The translations under genes and the position numbers were made by a program. The notes under the pieces were generated by a model, which was not told the origin of the DNA, searched no databases, and saw only the letters and a program-made list of their open reading frames with translations. A stretch of 64,000 bases of DNA, taken from assembly GCF_001641265.1 (NCBI RefSeq), contig NW_020167538.1, forward strand, positions 372,001 to 436,000. Direction: 5' to 3'. This DNA is from Pseudogymnoascus destructans (taxonomy: Eukaryota > Ascomycota > Leotiomycetes > Thelebolales > Thelebolaceae). Numbering within the stretch: the stretch's first letter is position 1; the number at the start of each line of letters is the position of its first letter. Positions 1-11,234 of the stretch are shown piece by piece.

Positions 1-1247
1 TCGACCCGGCGTTGCCGATGTCTTTGAGCAGCACCCCGCCAAAGATGCAATTTATATCCCGGGCCATATGGATGATCTCGCTCCTTAGTCGGCCTTCCGG
101 ACGACAAACCCATGCTCTTCGAATATATGGTTTCTAGCACGGCACTACAGGAACCCCCCCTCGTTAGCCAATGAGTATTTCCTCCAGTCGACGGTGATGT
201 TGGTATGGAATCTCTCATGGTTTATCCCGTTGCACTGCATGGGGACGCTATCTGCCGCTGAGGGGCGTGCCACTGCTGGGACCGGCAGAGGCCAATGATG
301 CCACGCAACCACGTCGTGGTGGGGAGACGTTCTTTCAGCATATTTCTGTGCCGGGGGAGGGGAGGTGGAGGGCGCATGAGGGGGGGACGGCGTTTAAGCC
401 GGTTGTTTTGGGTCAATTTGATGCCAAATGGGCGGGGGGATACGAGGGTTATGCATGCAGGGTTGGCTGTGGAGGAGGGAAGGCGGCGATGAATATTTGG
501 CCAATGGGGTTTATGGAATGACGGGATGTATATCGAGAGGAGGGGAGGCGGTGTAAATATGAAAATAGTTGTTGATGTGTTGAAAATGTTCTGACGATCT
601 CGCAGTTGATCCCCCGATCTGAGGATCCCGCGGTGAACTACTGCACGCCATCCCCACGAGCTTTCCCCAACAGCTACCCCGCCTCACACATCTCGCTCTC
701 TGGGTTAAAACCCGTGAACCAGAAATCAGTTATCCAGCTAGCTGGCACGTTGTCTTACCCCCGTAATGCCCCAGCAGCCGTCCCCACCCTACTGCCACTG
801 TAAGCCGCACCCATAACCCATCCCGACGTGTTATGGTACCCCACACCTGCAATGCCCATGTGGCAAGCTTGTGCATCCTAGTCTACCTTAGCACAAAGTC
901 GATGAATGCTACAAAAAGCATGTGTGATGAGGCACTTGGGTTCACCATGGGCTGGCGGACCTAGACAATTAACGGGGGTATGCGGGCACCTGACGCAAAG
1001 TTGACAGTCAAAACACGCAAAGATATCTACTGACGCATAGATTCCTGCCTAGACAACATATTTATATACCCGTCTACCCACGAAATCTCCGCGCTCGCAG
1101 CCACCACGCTACAACAACAAACAGGGGGAAGAAATATACAACTGCGCGCGGTCTCGAAACACTTTTATTTACAGACCCGATTTTGATGCAGGCATGTCTC
1201 TTCTAGACATGCGCATGGCAGTTTTGAAGGAGGGAGGGATGATAAGC
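1..1247. other. Intergenic region, no gene supported
   Basis: I see no convincing gene. The first 88 bases are open on the plus strand in one frame and end in TAG, so they could be the 3' end of a gene starting outside the window, but the 28 residues carry no motif I recognise. Short open frames between 220 and 800 overlap on both strands and have no conserved motif. Bases upstream of 1248 are the 3' flank of the malate dehydrogenase gene, which is on the minus strand. Confidence 0.5.
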
Positions 1248-2492
1248 TTAGTTGCCTGGGTTGGTGGCAACGAACTGGACACCCTTCTCGATGTTCTAGG
1301 GGAGAGAGTTAGCTGGGTGGTCTCTGTAAATTCATAGGGGTAGGGGGTAAACGAACCTTCTTCAGGTCAGCGAGGGCAGCATCCAAAAGCTTCTGCTCCT
1401 CAGCGGTGACCTTGCCAACCTCGTGGATCTTCTCGACACCGCTTGGGCCGAGCTCGACCTTGGAGGCGAAGAAATCAACACCCTGGTCCTTGTAGAGCGG
1501 GGAGTCAACAAAGGTTGGCTCAGTAACGCCCTTCTCGCCCTGCGCAGCCTTGAGCAGCGACTCGGCGAAGCGAGCACCAGCCATGGCCATGGAGAGGGTG
1601 GCGGATCCGGCACCATCCTTGGCCTTGACGACCTCATCACCACCGAACTGGACGCGGTTCAGGAGAGCAGCGTTGCCGACAAGGTCGGCGTGCTTGCTCT
1701 GGGAGAAGAGGGGGACGATGGTGACACCGGAGTGGCCACCGACGACGGTGATGGCCTCATCAGCGGGGTCGGTCTTCTTTATCTCGGAGACGAAGCGGGA
1801 AGCGCGGACGACATCGAGGGTGGTGACACCGAAAAGGCGCTTGGGGTTGTAGACGCCAGCCTTCTTGAAGACCTCAGCAACGATGGGGACAGTGCTGTTG
1901 ACGGGGTTGGCGATGACGAGGATGTTGGCGTTGGGGGCAGACTGGGCGGCGGCCTTGGCCAGGTCGCGGACGATGGAGGCGTTGGTGTTGAAGAGGTCAT
2001 CACGGGTCATGCCTGGCTTGCGGGGAACACCGGCGGGGATCAGGACGATCTCGGCATCCTTAAGGGCGGCGGCGAGGCCGGATGGGGTGGGCTCGTAGCC
2101 AGTGACGTTGGAGCCGGTGTTGATGTGGGAGATATCAGCGGCGACACCTGTGAAATCGAGTCAGTATGTTTTTTTGTAGGCTCAATTGGACATGTGATGA
2201 TGATGGGCTGACGAACCTGGGCCTCCGCGGATGTCGTAGAGAGCGAGCTCTGTGACGCGGGGGTTAAGCTTGAGGAGGAGGGAGAGAGGCTGTCCAATGC
2301 CACCGGCAGCACCGAGGACAGTGACCTTAGAGAGCTGATTGGGCTGTGTTAGCAATTGCTTCATTCATTTCGGCCCGACAGTGGGCGGCCGAGGTCTGAG
2401 AAATTTTGTCAACGGTGGCTTCTACTTACATCTCTGGCCGAGGCCGAGAAGGCGCGGCGCTGGGCGGCGCTGAAGGTGCGTGCTGCGAACAT
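1248..2492 (-). CDS. MDH1: Malate dehydrogenase, mitochondrial (NAD-dependent)
   Basis: Interconverts malate and oxaloacetate with NAD in the mitochondrial TCA cycle. Four exons read on the minus strand: 2492-2430, 2334-2217, 2147-1357 and 1295-1248, all with GT-AG borders, giving 339 residues, the usual length for the family. Exon 1 codes an Arg/Ser/Ala-rich N-terminus (MFAARTFSAAQRRAFSASAR), a typical matrix-targeting presequence. It is followed by the dinucleotide-binding loop GAAGGIGQPL, the substrate loop with PAGVPRKPGM, the NPVNSTVPI segment and the active-site histidine in GGHSGVT. The long antisense open frame over exon 3 is a shadow caused by GC-rich codons. A glyoxysomal or cytosolic isoform is unlikely because of the presequence. 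Confidence 0.96.
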
Positions 2493-2986
2493 GATGGGTT
2501 TTGTGAGGGTGGGATTGGAGGAGAGGAATTGGGTATTTGTGATTATGGGTTGGAAAGAGAGAAAGGATGGTTCGGGAGAAATCGAAGGGAGAGCTGTTGG
2601 GAAATCGGCACGGACCGCACTACTATGATTTTGCTGTTTGCGGCCTGATATGGTAGGCAAATATCACGTGTTGCGTGGATATTTCGTCATTCAGTCTGAT
2701 CATGAAAATCGGAGGACCAGGCATTTTCATGGTATCCAATTGGCATACAGTATGTGTTTGAAGCTCCCCTGTGCATGGCGATGCAAATCGTCCGGCAGAT
2801 CGGAGCTAATGTCGTGCTTGGAGGATGAAACAATTGATTATCTCCTATAGCTTGTCATACCTTCTGGTCAAAAGAGAACCATAGATTATCGCTCTTTGAC
2901 GAACGTTAAATCATCCAAAATTACCGCCACCGATCATCTCTCACTCCCAAGTCGAGAGGCTGCCAACCAATGGCAACATGAACATC
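2493..2986. other. Intergenic region between two minus-strand genes
   Basis: Holds the promoter side of malate dehydrogenase and the 3' flank of the JEN permease. No further gene or clear regulatory repeat is visible. Confidence 0.5.
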
Positions 2987-4685
2987 CTAGGTCTCCGCCT
3001 TCTCGACCCTCCTAGCATCCTCCTCGCTCTCCTTCCCTTCTCCGTGACCACCCACCAAGGCATCCGCACCCACTGGGCGTCCTATGACCTCGCGCAAATC
3101 ATAGTCGTGCTCGATGGCAAACGATCTCTGCAGGTACTCCGGGCCGATGAAGGTAAGGACAATCACGTAAGCGTACACGGCGCCCATGAAGATACAGATG
3201 ACACGGCCGTACTATCAACCGTTAGCATGAACCGCCTCCAAGGGTCTCGGGGACCAAATACCTCGTATCTTGACGCGTGAGTCTTGGGATTGGGAGGCAG
3301 AGGGAATCTCTCGCCGATTGTCGACTCGATGGTCGAGCTAGCTGAGGAGACCAGGTTACCAAGTTGGTAACTGGTTCCGACGACAAAAGTGCGGAAAGCG
3401 CCGGGGGAAAGTTCCATCAAGTGGATTGGAATAACTCCCCAGGCACCTTGGACGCAGAATTGCTCGAAGAACGCAGCTGCGTTGATGGCCGATGAAGATG
3501 TGAAGGTATATGGGTATAGCAAGGCCCCGCCAATGATGCTGACGATGATAATGGAGAATCTGCGACCGAATATCTGCTTAGTGTTAGTGGAAATTATAGA
3601 ATCATTAGAAGGAGGGGACATACCTGCGAGCAGTAACCGATTGTGGTACCTCCTGTAATGGCTCCAAGATTTGCAACCACCTGAGTGACAGTTACGGCAT
3701 TTGGAGAGTAGTTATACTGATTCGAAAGCATGGTGGGGTAAAGATCTTGAGATCCATGGCTCTAGAGATAAAGTTAGTCGTATTGTTTCCAAGCTCAGCT
3801 TATCAGCAAGCATACCATAAAGTTAAATCCAGCCATAAGGAGAACCATGTAGGTCAATAAAAGCCAATGCTTCTTGAGCGCGACCTTGCCCTCCTTCATA
3901 AACGTGCTCGTAATACCGCCCATCGCAACACGTTCCTTCTGTCTTGCAATAAACGCATCCGTTTCTGGTAGCATCAACCGTAAGGCGATGATCAACACTG
4001 GAGGGCAGGCCCCAAACCAGTAGAATGGGCGCCAGCCGTGCGAAGTGGTATCAACCAGCGCGCGCGCAAAGACTACGGCGAGCAAGTAGCCAAAAGCGTA
4101 CCCCTGCTGTAACATCCCACTGATCAGGCCACGAACAGCTTCCGGGCAGTCCTCGAGGGCAGTAGCGGCGGCGTTGCCGTAGAGTCCACCCATGGCAACG
4201 CCAAACAAAGCACGGCAGGCAAGGAACTGGTCGTAGGTGTTGCAAAATCCCGTGCCGAGTTCGAGTATGATGAAGAGAATGTTATTAATGACGAACGGCC
4301 ACTTGCGGCCGTATCTGTCTGCCGCAATACCAAAAATGATGGAGCCGACGGAACGGAACATGAGAACAAGGGTGATACCCCAAGTGATATCCGTGTTAGT
4401 CTTATGGAATTCCTTTGCGAGCTGCTCCACCGTCAAGCTGACGGTGAAGAAATCGAAGGCATCCCACGACCAAGCAATGAAGGCTACGGCGAAGAAGGCC
4501 CATTGTTTGCGGGTCAGCATCATCAGCAGCTTGATAGGGTTGGGGGCCTGGTTCATAGGCGGCTTGAGCGTGGTGGCGCGAGTCGCGATGTACTCGCCAG
4601 CGCTCATTGAGACCTCGCGCTGGCTCTCAATAGTCGGCTGCTCTTCCAGCGAGCCATTTTTCTCGCCATGCTGAGTGTCTGCCAT
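2987..4685 (-). CDS. JEN-family monocarboxylate/proton symporter (MFS)
   Basis: Plasma-membrane permease of the major facilitator superfamily, predicted to import lactate, pyruvate or related carboxylates with protons. Four exons: 4685-3816, 3761-3624, 3573-3262 and 3211-2987, total 514 residues. The JEN signature N-x-x-S/T-H-x-S/T-Q-D-x-x-x-T is complete and spans the first splice junction (NFM then SHGSQDLYPT), which confirms both the family and the junction. Other family blocks are WDAFDFFTVSLTV in helix 1, DRYGRKWPF in the loop between helices 2 and 3, GGLYGNAAATALEDCPE, and the C-terminal GPEYLQRSF. The N-terminal 60 residues are hydrophilic and lysine-poor, probably cytosolic. Substrate (lactate/pyruvate versus malate/succinate) cannot be told from this. 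An array of CCAAT boxes lies about 800 bases upstream. Confidence 0.93.
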
Positions 4686-5490
4686 GATAACCTGCGAGGC
4701 GGGTTAGCTGCTGCTACTACCGGAAATGCGCCCATATGCGCCGGCTGGTCACATTTGCGCCTTGGAGCGCACATATGAGTGAGCGCAAACGCGACGGGTT
4801 CTAACTTACTGAACTTGATATCCCACGGTTCAGCGACAAAAAATCCAATGTCTCAAAACCCTGGAGATGGTCTAAATAAAAGAGCTACTGAGGGGGTAGA
4901 AGTAGTAGGTGGGTGCGGAGAAACAAGTCGCGGAAACATCGATCCCACCAAGCATCGGCGACGAGTCAGCCGCGGGCTGCACTTGAGGCAGCGCCGCGCC
5001 AGGCTGCGTCGGGCCATGCTGATCGTCGCCCTCCACACCTCCACACTCCTCCACGCTGATTAGAGTGCATCCCCATCTCGCCAATGTGACCGGTCTGCCG
5101 CCAGTCGCGCTGGAATCACTCCAATCACGATAATCGGTGTTACTCAGTAGGATTCCGAGCTGCTCCTGCTAACGGCCTACTAGGGGCAGTCGGGGTCCAG
5201 ATAAATCCCCGATCGCCAGAGGTACTTTAGTAACGCACTGGATGGAGCAGAGCGGCGCGACAGAAATGAGACTGAGCGTATCCCCGCATCTGCTTATCTG
5301 TAAGCGGTTAATATTAGTTATGTGTACCACAACCTGCCGCGTATGGTGCAGGTATGGAGAAAGTCGGGATTTCGACAGTAGCACTGTGTTTTAATGCGGT
5401 GTTCTCTCCTAAGTTGTATTACTATACTAAACGTAAAGAACTGTATTTTCCAAATACAGGGTCTTGCGTGGAGGCTGGGAGCTTGTTGGT
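4686..5490. promoter_or_regulatory. Upstream region of the JEN permease
   Basis: About 800 bases with no supported gene. As the JEN gene is on the minus strand, this is its promoter side. It ends at the CCAAT array at 5491. Open frames here are short and mutually overlapping. Confidence 0.4.
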
Positions 5491-5578
5491 GCCAATGTGT
5501 GCCAATGTGTGCCAATGTGCGCCAATGTGTGCCAATGTGCGCCTATGTGTGCCAATGTGCGCGCCAATGTGTGCCAAT
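5491..5578. repeat. Tandem 10 bp repeat carrying eight CCAAT boxes
   Basis: The unit GCCAATGTGT/C is repeated head to tail nine times. CCAAT occurs at 5492, 5502, 5512, 5522, 5532, 5552, 5564 and 5574; the unit at 5541 reads GCCTAT. Spacing is 10 bases except near 5560, close to one helical turn. CCAAT is the core recognised by the fungal HAP/CBC complex. It may be regulatory or just a minisatellite; distance to the JEN start is about 810 bases. Confidence 0.75.
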
Positions 5579-5639
5579 TAAATCAAGCCTTCCGCAAATC
5601 TCGAATCGGTAAACTTCTTACCTAGTGGAGGCTAGAGTC

Positions 5640-6050
5640 GGGAAAAAAACTTGCACTATTGGGAATGCGGAATGGATGCGGGGCCCCATGATGTTGCCCT
5701 TGCTTCCGGGTTATATTGGACATTTGGGGTTTAGTGGAAGAGCTGAGACATCATCTTAACCTTGGGGTTTTCCACGAGCAAACAATCACAACAAGGCTGC
5801 CAAGCAGAGCAAGGTCGACGTCTCGTGATATGGCGCTTGTTGGTTGTGTTCTCCCTTGCATATTGCATGGGGCTAAGTCGAGCGTGTGCTGTATGCACGA
5901 TACTGTGTGAATCCCAAGCAAGGAAACAATGGGAGTCAAGTGGAGAAGCCTGGAAATTACGAAGAGGACAGCCCCTAATGGAGCAGGTGATGGCATACTG
6001 CTTGTACGCATCTACAGCATCCGAGCCGAGACATGGCCCTCCATGATCAT
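5640..6050. other. No gene supported
   Basis: Several short frames overlap on both strands (for example 5731-6066 minus and 5762-6046 plus) without recognisable motifs. The stretch leads into the degenerate tandem array beginning near 6080 and may contain an older, unreadable unit of it. Confidence 0.4.
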
Positions 6051-6079
6051 ACAAGCACAAAAACACGCGACTATGACTG

Positions 6080-6960
6080 GAATATGAGACCGGGAAATTC
6101 TCGTCATGCAGCGCATGGCGGCAAGCTGCTTGTTGCTATTCGACATTGGACCTGGTGCTTGTTTATTCTCTCAAACTCTACGCGTCCTTGCCAACATTCT
6201 GAACCCGGACATGAGCGGTGAAAGGAAACGAGAATGAGGAAGGGATCTAGTGATTCAATGCATATCGGCAAGCTGCCTTTATCTATCCGATGTGGGACTT
6301 CGTACTTGATTGTTTTCGTCGGGCCTTACGGTCTCTTTGCCTAACCCGTGGGTTTCGAAAAAGAACGAGAACAAGTAAAGGATCTAGTAGTCCGATGCGT
6401 ATCAGCAAGCTGCCTGCTGCCATATGTTGGACTTGGCGCTTGCTCGTTTATTTTGACTATACACGCGTACCAATGTTCTGATCCCAGACATACAGGAGTG
6501 CTGAAAGAAAGCAGGGGCGAGAATAAGATCCAATTCCGTGCATGTCGGAAAGCTGCTGGGTGATCTTTGCACTGTTGGACTTGGCACCCGGACCAATTCC
6601 TTTACCCTGTGTGCTCTTACTATCCCTCCAAGCCATTGCAGGGGTTGAAAACAGAACCAGATCAACCGCCCTTGATTGAATGCATGTTACAAACAGGTTC
6701 CCATTCAAAGTGTTTAACTTGACGGTTGCTGTGTTTGGTAGGTTCGCTAAAACACTGCGAATCTAAAGAGCGGGCAAAATGGTGAGCAAAGCATGACTAT
6801 ACTCCCACAGAGCATTTCATGTCAGCAAGCTGCCAAGTTGCCGTCTCGTGAGGCCAGCAACACACAATACATAGTCACAACTCAAACAATATCAGATTCC
6901 GCGATGCAGTGCGTGCTAGCAAGCTGCTTGTCGGCCTCGAATTGGCAATCGCAGGAAACA
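6080..6960. repeat. Degenerate tandem array, unit about 140 bp
   Basis: A core GCAAGCTGC preceded by a sequence like ATGCATATCG recurs at 6121, 6268, 6405, 6548 (as GAAAGCTGC), 6825 and 6919. The first four are 147, 137 and 143 bases apart; 6548 to 6825 is about twice that, and a weak copy lies near 6680. Some units share flanking blocks: GATCTAGT before the core in two, TTGGACTTGGC after it in two, and similar but more diverged text in the others. No long open frame runs through the units. Confidence 0.6.
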
Positions 6961-7080
6961 AGACTTGGGTTGCTATCCCGATAATCTTGCTTTATCCTAG
7001 GAAGTTATCTATAAAACGGGCAATGCCTCCTCCATAACTGAACTTGCTCTTCACACATTATATTCTCGCTTATATACATA

Positions 7081-8947
7081 ACGTGGTTTATCAGTACGTC
7101 GGACATATCAGTACCTCGGACACTTTTCATTGGCATTCTACTTTGAATATCAATAAATCAACCATAACATATTAAATTAACTATAACTAAGCAGAATCAG
7201 ATGAACTAGACATATCTATAGCTTCTTGACAAGTTCGCGCATTATGACCAGCTTTTCCACAGATCCCACAGCATCGCCTAGACGGTTGCCCCTCCTTGCG
7301 ACTACCCCCAACCGCACGTACGTCGCGTCGTACCTGCTCATCCACATCCTTCTGTGCGATAATAGCCTGTGCATCCTCTACTATAAGTGCACCTCCTTCA
7401 CGGACACGAGCCTTTTTAGCCCTGCGGCGTTTGCTAAGGGCTTCGTTGGCTGCTCGAAGGGTACGTACCTCAGCAGACAGAAGGGTGTTCTCATGTGCTA
7501 GTCGCTCCGTACCCTTTGCCAATGCAATAACTGTCCTGAAGAGTGGAGTTGGCGAGCTTCCTTGGTGACGGGCAATTCGATTTCGAATGAGGGTTGTTTG
7601 TGAAAGAGCTTCAGTTGGGTTGGAAGGGGTCTGGGAGACCCAAGGGTTGGTGTTGGCAGTAGAGGGTCTAGAGGGAGTTGGAGTCCGTAACCTCACGTCA
7701 AGCTTTGAAAGCACTGCTTGTGGGTCGAAAGGCCTAAGCCAGCTCTGCGGAACCCGGACTGGGCGTTTTGGGCTGTCATGGATTCCAGCTATGCTGCTCT
7801 AAAGGCGAGAAAGAACTCGACCTTGGTAATGTGGTTGATATGAGCCTTAATGAAGGTCTCAATCTGCCGACCATATGCCCGCTTCAACACACTAAAGCAC
7901 CTGACATAAGTGGCTGAGTTAAATGAGACGAGTGGGGAGGTAGTCCAAGAGTTATAATGTTGTGTGCCTTGCAGTACTCTTGGAACTCGGCTGATTCATG
8001 ACTCTCGTGCCCGTCTAACACCAGCATTCGATATGGACCCCTTGCACGAACAGCAGTATGTTTGTTGAAGTGTTTCAACCATTCTAGACCCGTCTCATTG
8101 TTTGTCCATCCATTGCTTGTCGGTTTAACAACCCAGTTGTGTGGAAGGCCGCCGTCTGTATACCAATTTGCAAGATGATTCTTGCCTTTAACTACCAAAA
8201 ATGGAGGAATACTCCAGCCGTCACTGTTGATACAAGCAATCGTTGTAGCCCATTCCCGATTCCCTGGCTGAACTGCCTTACCTCTGCCAAGTCGATCTGC
8301 ACGGGTAACAACCATTGCAGGGCAAATCACACCCATCATAAACCCAGTTTCGTCAAAGTTATAGAAGTCGCAGTCCAAAACACCATATTTTGCCCTCATA
8401 TTTTCCACTAGTCGAAACCACGCGCCAATTAGTTCAGGATCTTCGCACAAGGCCCTTTGGAAGTCGTAAACGCGATTAAAATGCGTCTTTAATTCTGGAC
8501 GTCGTTGTACAAATCGGTGGGCCCAGAGCTTCCCGACGCGCCTCCCTCCACGCGATTCGAGTATAAAATTTGCCATATCTTCTACACCAGCAAGCCGGGG
8601 TGCAAATCCTCTTGAATCCATATCAAGTATATTCTGAATAACCACCTCCTCTTCTAGTATAGTTAATTTCATCATTGCAGGCCGGCGTTCGTAGACAGTA
8701 GTTCAGCCGTTCATTCTGTCGCAGAGTGTAGAATGAGGTACTTCATAGAGCTTAGCAGCCTTCCGACGACTTAGATTTTTTTATGTTCGGATAGCCTCGA
8801 TAGCCTCGATAGCTAGAATGATTTTTGCTTCTTGGGTAATCACTGACATAATAAAAGGTGGAAAAAACGCGTTGTGAAGTTAGAGGGTAGGAAATTCGGG
8901 AAAAGTGTCCGAGGTACTGATATGTCCGACGTACTGATAAACCACGT
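7081..8947 (-). mobile_element. Fot/pogo-type DNA transposon, 1867 bp
   Basis: Perfect 48 bp terminal inverted repeats at 7081-7128 and 8900-8947 (starting ACGTGGTTTATCAGTACGTC) are flanked on both sides by TA, the expected target duplication of Tc1/mariner/pogo elements. The transposase inside is on the minus strand and broken. Perfect terminal repeats together with a damaged gene suggest recent insertion of an already defective copy or mobilisation in trans. Confidence 0.93.
7187..8850 (-). pseudogene. Fot/pogo transposase, broken
   Basis: DDE transposase that would cut and paste the surrounding element. Reading on the minus strand, the helix-turn-helix N-terminus (about 8850-8680) has in-frame stops and a shift. 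The middle segment 8675-7884 has 263 residues with CENP-B-like DNA binding and the first two catalytic aspartates in YNFDETGFM and VLDGHESH. At about 7905, where family members have the third aspartate after TQPL, one base appears to be missing and the frame ends. The last part, 7714-7187, is open for 175 residues and ends in a CCHC zinc knuckle (CGICGKAGHNARTC), a common tail of Fot elements. Not expected to give active enzyme. Confidence 0.9.
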
Positions 8948-9014
8948 TATATATATTTACAACATTAAACAATTTTATTTTTTCCTCCTCCGCTCACTTA
9001 CCACCCTCATTTTG

Positions 9015-9230
9015 TGTAAGAGAGCCTTGGTAGAACAGGGCAGCGGGAAGTCACGTTATGGATAGTTACATAGTAAGGCCCTCTATTGATACGAAGACTG
9101 AACGCTGACCCTCCTCCGAAGGTCCGCGTTCCTACTATATACGATTCCGGGCGGGGTTCGGAGTGAAGACCCTCCGCCTTGGCACCGCAGTGCACGTGAT
9201 TGGAGTCCGCACGTGATGATGCTCGTGACA
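9015..9230. mobile_element. Solo LTR, family E
   Basis: Starts TGTAAGAG and ends CGTGACA. A perfect 5 bp target duplication TTTTG flanks it (9010-9014 and 9231-9235). It is similar over most of its length to 12207-12424. No internal retrotransposon domain adjoins it, so it is a solo LTR left by recombination. Confidence 0.85.
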
Positions 9231-9235
9231 TTTTG

Positions 9236-9514
9236 ATACTCACCCAACATGGCAGGCCGAAACGGATACGGCATGGGTGGAGTCACTGAGGTAGTGTTCC
9301 ACAACCCCTCCTCCTAAACTCGTCTAAAAATGAACGGGAGAAAAAGTGCTTCCTATGCGCGGCTTTGAGATTCGATGCCCAGTCATCTCAATCAACCACC
9401 CGAATCCAAGCCTGAAATTGAGAGGGCTCGCAATCGAAGTGCGCACAAGACTTTGAAAGACCAAGGGGCAGGTCTGCCTCTAAAGCTCTACAAAGCTCAT
9501 GATTCCTAGCGTGC
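9236..9514. other. Unassigned segment between solo LTR and hAT copy A
   Basis: Nothing recognisable. Its last eight bases (GTCACGGG, 9515-9522) are the left target duplication of hAT copy A. Confidence 0.5.
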
Positions 9515-10232
9515 GTCACGGGTAGGCTGCGCACTGGGTACTCACAAGTCGAGTAGTAGAATTTTTATTCACCCAGCTGAGTTACTCACTGTCCCGAGTA
9601 TTGTTGAATGAGGATTACTCACTTGCTGAGTACCTAGTATGGGTCTTGGCAACTCAGTTATATCACGTGTTTGATTAGCCATTACTTATGTTAAAAACGG
9701 GGCGCGACTTCATTGATCAAGATGCCATAACTCCATAACTCCATAACTCCATTCCCATATTGTTGATGTCCTATTCCACACTATAACCTTTGGCCTTTAG
9801 GTACCAGGTTACCAGAAGGTTGCCAGAACTCATCTGACCTTCATTCCTGGGTGAGACACATTTCCATCGATTAAGCCCACAGCTCCATGATTAAACATCA
9901 TATCCTGCAAACGCCGAACCAATATCATATCCTTTGCCTGAATTGTCACTCTCTTCACATGAATAGCGAGAAGGTTTGTCACTATAACTGTTAGTGTCCC
10001 TGTCACTATGTTTAAACATCATACTCTCAAATTCTCGAATGAGGAAGCATTCAGCAGCTTCCTGAAGAGTTAGGATAGCAGATTGCTGGAAGCGAAGATT
10101 GGACTTGAAGTCTTCTGCAATTTCCCTAACAAGACGCTGGAATGGGAGCTTTGGGATAATTAGGCTAGTATCGAGTTGCTGTCTTCTGATATCGCGGAGA
10201 GCCTTGGTGCCTATATGTTTATTAGAGAGTTC

Positions 10233-10300
10233 TGGTAATCCTCTGGTAATCCTCTGGTAATCCTCTGGTAATCCTCTGGTAATCCTCTGGTAATCCTCTT
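10233..10300. repeat. 11 bp minisatellite in the first intron of the H3-like gene
   Basis: The unit GGTAATCCTCT is repeated about six to seven times head to tail. The homologous intron in hAT copy B (28011-28043) holds three. It lies just inside the donor site of the H3-like gene read on the minus strand. Confidence 0.85.
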
Positions 10301-10342
10301 ACCAGATTTTGCACGGCGCATGGCCTTCTGAGCATGATTGTT

Positions 10343-11234
10343 TGTCATACTGACATTCGTTGCACTCAGTTTGCTATCAACTCAAGAGCAAACTTGGAAA
10401 TCTCCTCCTCAAACCTACAAGTCACTATACATATTTTGGCTTATCACACCAACAACAAGAGCAATACTACTCAACGATTGCTACAACCATCTATGATTCA
10501 TTACACGTCATCGCTCCTTAGTTACTGGGCCGATATTACCACATAGCATATCTCTACAACCCTCTATGATTCATTACATGACATCACTCATACTACCACA
10601 TGACATATCTCTACCAACTAGAGGCCTAGGAGCATGAACAATAGCTCTAAAAGCTTCTACGAACCTCTATGATTCATTACATGTCATCGCTCTTTAGTTA
10701 CCCACAAGATTGGTTAAGTTATGACATAATTTGTCTATAGGGGTACTCTGACCTTGGACCTCCTTTTACTTCCTATAGGCTACGAACCTAAGAGATGGTT
10801 CTATGGGATTCTCTTACGTCGACTACAGTTACCAAGCCTGGTAATCATGGAAAGTCTTGGAAAATGAGAGAACTACACTCCTTTAGCATAAATAGGATTG
10901 CCCTTTCCTTAAGAAAGGGCAAGCAGACAATACAGTAAATCGACTATCACATACTTCCACGTCTTTTCCAAGCTTCCAAGCATTGATCTTGTTACTCCTT
11001 GTTTCTGAAAAGTCAGTGAGGTGTTAACCCCTGACTTACCCCTGAGTTCCCAGACTCAACATTTGTTGCAACTTGTCTGAACCACTTCACTACATCACAC
11101 ACCTGATTGCTGCGTTGTGGAATAGTCTAAGCTACGACCCTTTGGCTCTGTTTTCTAAGACAGTGTGTTGTCTTAGTAAATTCATCCCTTCCTTGGGTGG
11201 CTAGATTCTCACATCTGATGCACCCACCATTACA
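10343..11234 (-). mobile_element. Solo LTR, family B, nested in hAT copy A
   Basis: 892 bp, beginning TGTCATACTGAC and ending CACCATTACA as read on plus, flanked by the 5 bp duplication TTGTT (10338-10342 and 11235-11239). Copy B of the hAT element has the uninterrupted empty site GATTGTTGCTAG at about 28080, which proves the insertion. No coding capacity is visible in the LTR. Other copies are at 15328-16261, 25018-25925 and in two pieces at 53365-53646 and 60134-61218. Confidence 0.92.

Noticed and set aside
1423..2211. 262-codon open frame on plus across malate dehydrogenase
   Set aside because: Exact antisense of a well-supported exon; Gly/Asp/Val-rich text caused by codon bias.
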